From Sciscionella sediminilitoris (lineage in GTDB: Bacteria; Actinomycetota; Actinomycetes; Mycobacteriales; Pseudonocardiaceae), in the NCBI RefSeq assembly GCF_000737195.2, contig NZ_JALM01000034.1, forward strand, positions 1 to 64,000: a DNA stretch of 64,000 nucleotides, read 5' to 3'. Position numbers and translations under genes: made by a program. The notes beneath the pieces are model-generated. The model was not told the DNA's origin. It made no database searches and worked only from the letters and a program-made list of their open reading frames with translations. Positions 58,383 to 64,000 of the stretch are shown here, one piece after another; position 1 is the stretch's first letter; every line of letters starts with the position of its first letter.

Positions 58383-59336
58383 TCACGATGCGGTTGCCGG
58401 CGCCAGATTTTCGGTGCGGACCGGATCCCCGAGCGCGAGCAGCAGCTCCCGCGCTCCGCTGTAGGGTTCCCTGCTCGTGGCCATCGCGAGGTTGTCCACG
58501 CACAGCACCTCACCCGACGACCAGGTATGGCGGATGGTGTGCGCCTGGTAGACCTCATTGATCCCGGCGATGGTCTCCGGTCCGATGGGGGAGCCGTCGC
58601 CGTAGCGGGTGTTGAACGGCAGCGCGTCCGGGCCGAACGTACCGACCAGATAGTCACGCACGTCCGGTTCCATGGTCCACTCGTTGAAAAAGGCGATCTG
58701 GTTGAACCAGTGGCGCTGCCCGGTATCCGGATGCCGGACCAACGCGGGCCGGTGCTGCCTCGTGTGCAGCGTCTCGCCGTCCTTCCAGGTGTACTCGATG
58801 TCATTGTCCGCGCAGTAGCGTTCGATCCGCGCGCGGTCCTCGGTTCCGAACGCCTCGGCGAGCGTGACCCCGACCAGGTCGCCGTAATTGCGTTCGAGGA
58901 TCCATCCTTCGCGCCCGAAGCGGTCCACCAGGTCCGGCGGCAGCGCCCGGGCGACCCTGCCCGCATGCGCGAGCCCGGTTTCCCCGCCGCGTTCGGGTGC
59001 GGTGAGGCAGCCGATGAGCACGAGGCCGGGCGTCGTCCGGCCATAGCTGCGTTCGTGGTGCATGCACATCGGCTGATCGGCGGGCCATCGGCTCGCGGAA
59101 CAGATTCCCGCGCCATGGCTGGTTCTGCTCGCGAAACCCTCGCGCTCGGGCATCAGCTCGGTCGTGAGGCTCCCGGCGAGTTCGGTGAACTCCTCGACCG
59201 AGCTCGCCGATCCACGGATGAGCACCGCGCCCGCCTCGCGTACGTGGGCGGGTAACCACGATCGAGCGCGCGCGGTGAACGAGCCGATCGGTTCGCCGTC
59301 CTCGCGCGAGAGGCTGTGCAGCAGTTCAGTGTCCAT
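58383..59336 (-). CDS. TauD/SyrP-like dioxygenase-fold protein with distal His replaced
   Basis: The 317-residue protein has the jelly-roll layout of SyrP-like Fe(II)/2-oxoglutarate hydroxylases: WPADQPMCMHHERSYG with His93 and Glu95 as the HxE pair, TAPERGGETGLAH, and a C-terminal VDNLAMATSREPYSGAR. In this family that last block normally reads like DNxxxxHGRxPF, where the His is the third iron ligand; here the residue is Thr287 and the Gly is Ser. The Arg that binds 2-oxoglutarate seems present (Arg289 or Arg296 region). SyrP-type enzymes hydroxylate the beta carbon of carrier-bound amino acids, which suits the A-PCP protein encoded 14 bases upstream. Loss of the His makes normal activity doubtful. 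Confidence 0.85.
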   Translation of the reverse strand: MDTELLHSLSREDGEPIGSFTARARSWLPAHVREAGAVLIRGSASSVEEFTELAGSLTTELMPEREGFASRTSHGAGICSASRWPADQPMCMHHERSYGRTTPGLVLIGCLTAPERGGETGLAHAGRVARALPPDLVDRFGREGWILERNYGDLVGVTLAEAFGTEDRARIERYCADNDIEYTWKDGETLHTRQHRPALVRHPDTGQRHWFNQIAFFNEWTMEPDVRDYLVGTFGPDALPFNTRYGDGSPIGPETIAGINEVYQAHTIRHTWSSGEVLCVDNLAMATSREPYSGARELLLALGDPVRTENLAPATAS

Positions 59337-59350
59337 CGCCTTCTCCTCGG

Positions 59351-61738
59351 TCAGCGCTGTTCGAGCAGTTCGGCAAGGGCGGAAAGCACCGGGTGCTCGA
59401 TCACATCGCGAAGCGAGACCCGCTTGTCGAGCTTCGTCACGAGCCGGATCGCGGACAGGGAGGTACCGCCTGCCTCGAAGAAGTGATCACCGCGGCCGAC
59501 CGCACCGACCGGAATGTTCAGCACCGCTGCCCAGTGCGCGGCGAGCCCCTGCTCGGCGGGCGTGTTCGGCGGAGGGCCGGAGAGGTTCGGCCCGACCGGC
59601 TCGGCGAGCGCCCCGGCGAGTGCTCGCTTGTCGATTTTTCCGTTGGCGGTCAGCGGTAACGCCTCGAGGCGCCGGAACTCGTCGGGGACCATATAGCCGG
59701 GCAGTACGGCGGTGAGCGTGGCACGAATCGCGGCCGGGTCGATCTCGGCATCTGCGGTGTAGCAACCGAGCAGCCGCTGCGTCCCGCGCCGGTCGAGGAC
59801 GAGGACGGCGCCATCGCGCACCCCCTCGTGCTCGAGCAGGCGGTTCTCGATCTCACCGAGTTCGATGCGCCTGCCGCGCACCTTCACCTGGGTGTCCCTG
59901 CGGCCGAGGAACTCCAGCTTGCCGTCCGGGCGCCACCGTCCCAGATCCCCGGACCGGTAGAGCCGCTCGCCGGGCCGGTGCGGATCGGCCAGGAATGCCC
60001 GTTCGGTGCGTTCCGGGTCGTTGATGTAACCGCGACCGACACACACCCCGGAGAAGACGATCTCGCCGGGAGCGCCGAGCGGAACGGGCCGTAGCGCTTC
60101 GTCGAGCACGTACACGAAGACGTTGTTGACCGGCCTGCCGAGGGGAACCCGAGCTCCGTCCGGCGTCTGCCGCAGCACCTCGTGGTTGGTGTCGTCGGAA
60201 GTCTCGGTCAATCCGTACGCGTTGACGACGGCCACCTCGGGGAAAAGGCTGAACCAGCGCTGTACCAAGGCCTTCTTGACCGCTTCCCCGGTCACCGAAA
60301 CGTAGCGCAGCGCCGGGAGTTCGCGATGCCGCTCGACCAGCCTGGTGAGCATCACCTCCAGATACGAGGGGACGAGCTGCACCACGGTGACGCCCTCCGC
60401 CTCGAGCAGATCGAGTAGGCGGTCCACGTCCTTGACCACATCCTGTCCGGCGATCACCGTCCGCGCGCCGACGAGCAGACCGGCGATCAGCTGCCACAGC
60501 GAGATGTCGAAGCACTGTGGCGCGGTCTGTGCGATCACCTGTCCTTCGCCGATTTCCAGGTCGTCGATCTTGGCGAACAGATGGTTGAGCATTCCAGCCT
60601 GCTCGCACATCGCGCCTTTCGGCTCCCCGGTGGAACCCGAGGTGAAGTACAGGTAGGCGAGCTGATCGGGCTCGGTGCTGATTCCGAGATCGGTGTCCGC
60701 ATGTCCGGCGCGCCATGCCGATGCGGTATCGAGCACCGTGGCCTCGGTCCGCAGTTCCCGGGCGGTGGCGGCACCGGCGCCGTCCACGAGCATCAGGGTG
60801 CAGCCGCTTCGCCGCAGCATGGTCTCGATGCGCTCGCGTGGCAGTTCGGGCTCGATGGGCAGATACGCGCCACCTGCCTTGAACACGGCGAGCACGGCGG
60901 CCATCCAGTCGAGCCCCCGGTCGGCGAGCACACCGACCACCTGCTCGCGGCGCAGCCCCCGGCTGCACAGCGCCCGCGCCAGCTGGTTCGCCTTGGCGTT
61001 GAGCGTGCGGTAGGTCCAGCGGGTCGTACCGTGTGCGGCGGCCTCGGCGTCCGGGAATCGCGCGGCCCGCTGTTCGAACAGTTCGGTGAATCCCCGCTCC
61101 GGGATCTCCCGCGCCGGTCCGGCGAATCCGTGGATCAGGCGGTGCGATTCCGCGTCGCTGGGAAGACACACCTCCCGGTGTGGTGCCCGGGGATCCTCGG
61201 TCAGGTGCGCGAGGGCGGTGAGGTGATACCCACCGATCCGGTGCGCGTACTCGGTATCCCCGAGCTCCGTGCGGTAACGGAGGACCAGTCGCCCTTCGTC
61301 GAGGAGGAAACCCAGATCCAGCAGCAGGGGCGGGCCGTAGGCGGGGCCGTGCGCGCCGACCGCGGTCTCGACCTCGGTCCCCGGTTCACCTGGTGTGTTC
61401 TCGATGGATCGGATGAGCTCGGACCACGTGTGCGCACCGAAATCGACGCGGCGGCCGAGTACCCCGGCACCGGAACGGATGGCGGCGAGCACGTCGTCAT
61501 CCCCGCAGAGCACGGAAACCACCTTGGCGTGCGCGGCGAACAGCAGCGTATCGACGGAGACCCCGAGCCGTCCCCGGACCCGGTGCAGTGCCGCGATCAG
61601 CGAACCGGGGATCGGCAGCGACACGGTCTCGACACCGCAAGGTGTCCCCGCCCAGCGCGGAAGGGGTGTTCCGGTGCCGGCCGGTCGCGGGGGACCGAGG
61701 TCGGTGCCCGCGTCCTCGTCCGGCTCTGCGGTCGACAA
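59351..61738 (-). CDS. NRPS protein: truncated condensation fragment, adenylation domain, peptidyl carrier
   Basis: A TTG start at 61738 with GGAGGT 6 bases upstream gives 795 residues. Residues about 30-200 match only the C-terminal half of a condensation domain; the HHxxxDG half is absent. The adenylation domain follows with YFTSGSTGEPKG (A3), FDISLWQ (A4), NAYGLTETSDD (A5), GRRDTQVKVRGRRIELGEIE (A8) and NGKIDKR (A10). The PCP has FFEAGGTSLSAIRL (Ser760). Aligning by eye with GrsA gives binding-pocket residues near D-I-W-S-S-T-A-D-D-K; two adjacent Asp are unusual and hint at a basic substrate, but I do not recognise the code. It first activates an amino acid onto its own PCP, probably for modification by the SyrP-like protein, then hands it on. 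It heads a four-gene operon. Confidence 0.9.
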   Translation of the reverse strand: MSTAEPDEDAGTDLGPPRPAGTGTPLPRWAGTPCGVETVSLPIPGSLIAALHRVRGRLGVSVDTLLFAAHAKVVSVLCGDDDVLAAIRSGAGVLGRRVDFGAHTWSELIRSIENTPGEPGTEVETAVGAHGPAYGPPLLLDLGFLLDEGRLVLRYRTELGDTEYAHRIGGYHLTALAHLTEDPRAPHREVCLPSDAESHRLIHGFAGPAREIPERGFTELFEQRAARFPDAEAAAHGTTRWTYRTLNAKANQLARALCSRGLRREQVVGVLADRGLDWMAAVLAVFKAGGAYLPIEPELPRERIETMLRRSGCTLMLVDGAGAATARELRTEATVLDTASAWRAGHADTDLGISTEPDQLAYLYFTSGSTGEPKGAMCEQAGMLNHLFAKIDDLEIGEGQVIAQTAPQCFDISLWQLIAGLLVGARTVIAGQDVVKDVDRLLDLLEAEGVTVVQLVPSYLEVMLTRLVERHRELPALRYVSVTGEAVKKALVQRWFSLFPEVAVVNAYGLTETSDDTNHEVLRQTPDGARVPLGRPVNNVFVYVLDEALRPVPLGAPGEIVFSGVCVGRGYINDPERTERAFLADPHRPGERLYRSGDLGRWRPDGKLEFLGRRDTQVKVRGRRIELGEIENRLLEHEGVRDGAVLVLDRRGTQRLLGCYTADAEIDPAAIRATLTAVLPGYMVPDEFRRLEALPLTANGKIDKRALAGALAEPVGPNLSGPPPNTPAEQGLAAHWAAVLNIPVGAVGRGDHFFEAGGTSLSAIRLVTKLDKRVSLRDVIEHPVLSALAELLEQR

Positions 61739-61782
61739 TGGACTACCTCCGCACGCTCACGTCCTCGATCACCGTGGCGCAC

Positions 61783-61857
61783 GTTATCGGCGTGGCTTTT
61801 CCCCCTGTTATCGGTTCGGGGTCACCCCGCACGGCGTCGGCGATAACAGGGGAAAAG
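61783..61857. promoter_or_regulatory. Repeated GTTATCGG boxes and long inverted repeat between divergent operons
   Basis: GTTATCGG occurs at 61783-61790 and 61807-61814, 24 bases apart, and its complement core CGATAAC at 61841-61847. The last two lie in a larger inverted repeat, CTTTTCCCCCTGTTATCG (61796-61813) against CGATAACAGGGGAAAAG (61841-61857), exact except for one extra C. The 189-base gap serves both the NRPS operon and the halogenase, so this is a likely shared operator. Confidence 0.6.
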
Positions 61858-61897
61858 ACGGGTGGGCGAGAATTCGGGTCAGCATTCCGCTAAATAG

Positions 61898-63469
<1,572 letters not shown>

Positions 63470-63472
63470 CCG

Positions 63473-63997
63473 ATGTTCGGAACGAGCCCCGTCGGGGCCG
63501 CCCGGGTGCGACAGGACCATGCCGCACCCGAGGCCGGGTTCCGCGAGCTGATGAGCTCCTTTCCTACCGGGGTCTCGATCGTGACCGCCATCGCCGGGGA
63601 TTCCCGGCCGCACGGGCTGACGTGCACCTCGCTGACGAGCGTGACCATGCGGCCCCCGACCATGCTGGTGTGCCTGAACACCGGAAGCGGGACACTCGGT
63701 GCGCTGCTGGAGACCGGCCGGTTCGCGGTGAATCTGCTCGACGTACGGGGTCAGCGTGCCGCAGAGGTCTTCTCCTCGGCGCACCAGAACCGGTTCGCGG
63801 CCGTGGCATGGCAGCCGGCCCCGGTCCTCGGTGTGCCCTGGCTGACCGAGGATGCCTTTGCCCTCGCCGAATGTCAGGTCAGCGAGGTCACCGAGGTCGG
63901 CGACCACGCCGCGGTCTTCGCCGAGGTCGCCGCGGTGCGGCACCATGCGGGCCAGGTTCTGTTGTACGGCGAGCGCAGGTTCGCCGCTTGGCGATAG
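63473..63997 (+). CDS. Flavin reductase partner of the halogenase
   Basis: The complete 174-residue protein belongs to the short-chain flavin reductases (FMN-binding split barrel): FPTGVSIVTA, PHGLTCTSLTSVTMRPPTML, NLLDVRGQ and a C-terminal LLYGERRFAAW are family landmarks. It uses NAD(P)H to make free reduced flavin, which the halogenase needs and cannot make itself. The gene starts 3 bases after the halogenase stop, so the two are co-translated, and it ends 3 bases before the window edge. Confidence 0.93.
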   Translation: MFGTSPVGAARVRQDHAAPEAGFRELMSSFPTGVSIVTAIAGDSRPHGLTCTSLTSVTMRPPTMLVCLNTGSGTLGALLETGRFAVNLLDVRGQRAAEVFSSAHQNRFAAVAWQPAPVLGVPWLTEDAFALAECQVSEVTEVGDHAAVFAEVAAVRHHAGQVLLYGERRFAAWR

Positions 63998-64000
63998 GGC

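Overview
The window is high-GC actinomycete DNA. A mycothiol-dependent isomerase-type protein, SARP regulators and modular type I polyketide synthases (PKSs) place it in the Actinobacteria, and the overall look is that of a Pseudonocardiaceae-like strain (inference; no rRNA or tRNA is present to confirm it). It holds the 3' part of one polyketide gene cluster, a mixed accessory region, and the 5' part of what looks like a second, peptide-type cluster.

Region 1 (1-36.9 kb, all + strand) is the polyketide cluster. Three large PKS genes carry one partial and five full modules. They are followed by an unusual KS-AT protein that has no carrier domain, then a tightly overlapping operon for a C2-oxygenated extender unit: a 3-hydroxyacyl-CoA dehydrogenase, a discrete ACP, an acyl-CoA dehydrogenase and an FkbH-type glyceryl transferase. 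A type II thioesterase and a YqcI/YcgG-family protein (related to a heme N-hydroxylase) close the run. No FkbG-type O-methyltransferase is visible, so hydroxymalonyl-ACP is a better guess than methoxymalonyl-ACP. Several domains are visibly dead or altered: a decayed ER and a substituted DH motif in the second module, a gutted DH in the fourth, an AT without its serine in the sixth, and a KS without the first catalytic His in the KS-AT protein. A strong hairpin terminator ends the operon.

Region 2 (37-52 kb) is regulatory and accessory. It has a large SARP-ATPase regulator facing the PKS operon, a TetR/membrane-protein pair, a PRMT-like methyltransferase, an HxlR regulator divergent from an MDMPI-type protein, a cyclase-family hydrolase, an FAD monooxygenase, a serine beta-lactamase-like hydrolase, a phosphotriesterase-like lactonase with a divergent LysR regulator, an SCP2-like protein and a DPP-IV-like peptidase. 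Region 3 (52-55.2 kb) is gene-poor and visibly lower in GC. It holds an orphan membrane protein and a tandem pair of small secreted proteins, one of which is frameshifted.

Region 4 (55.2-64 kb) starts with a second SARP regulator. A minus-strand operon follows (truncated C-A-PCP NRPS protein, TauD/SyrP-like oxygenase lacking its distal His ligand, SbnA-like PLP enzyme, small membrane coiled-coil protein). Divergent from it is a PyrH-type tryptophan 5-halogenase with its flavin reductase. The shared promoter region carries repeated GTTATCGG boxes. This part probably continues past the right edge. Whether regions 1 and 4 make one hybrid product or two products cannot be settled from the window.
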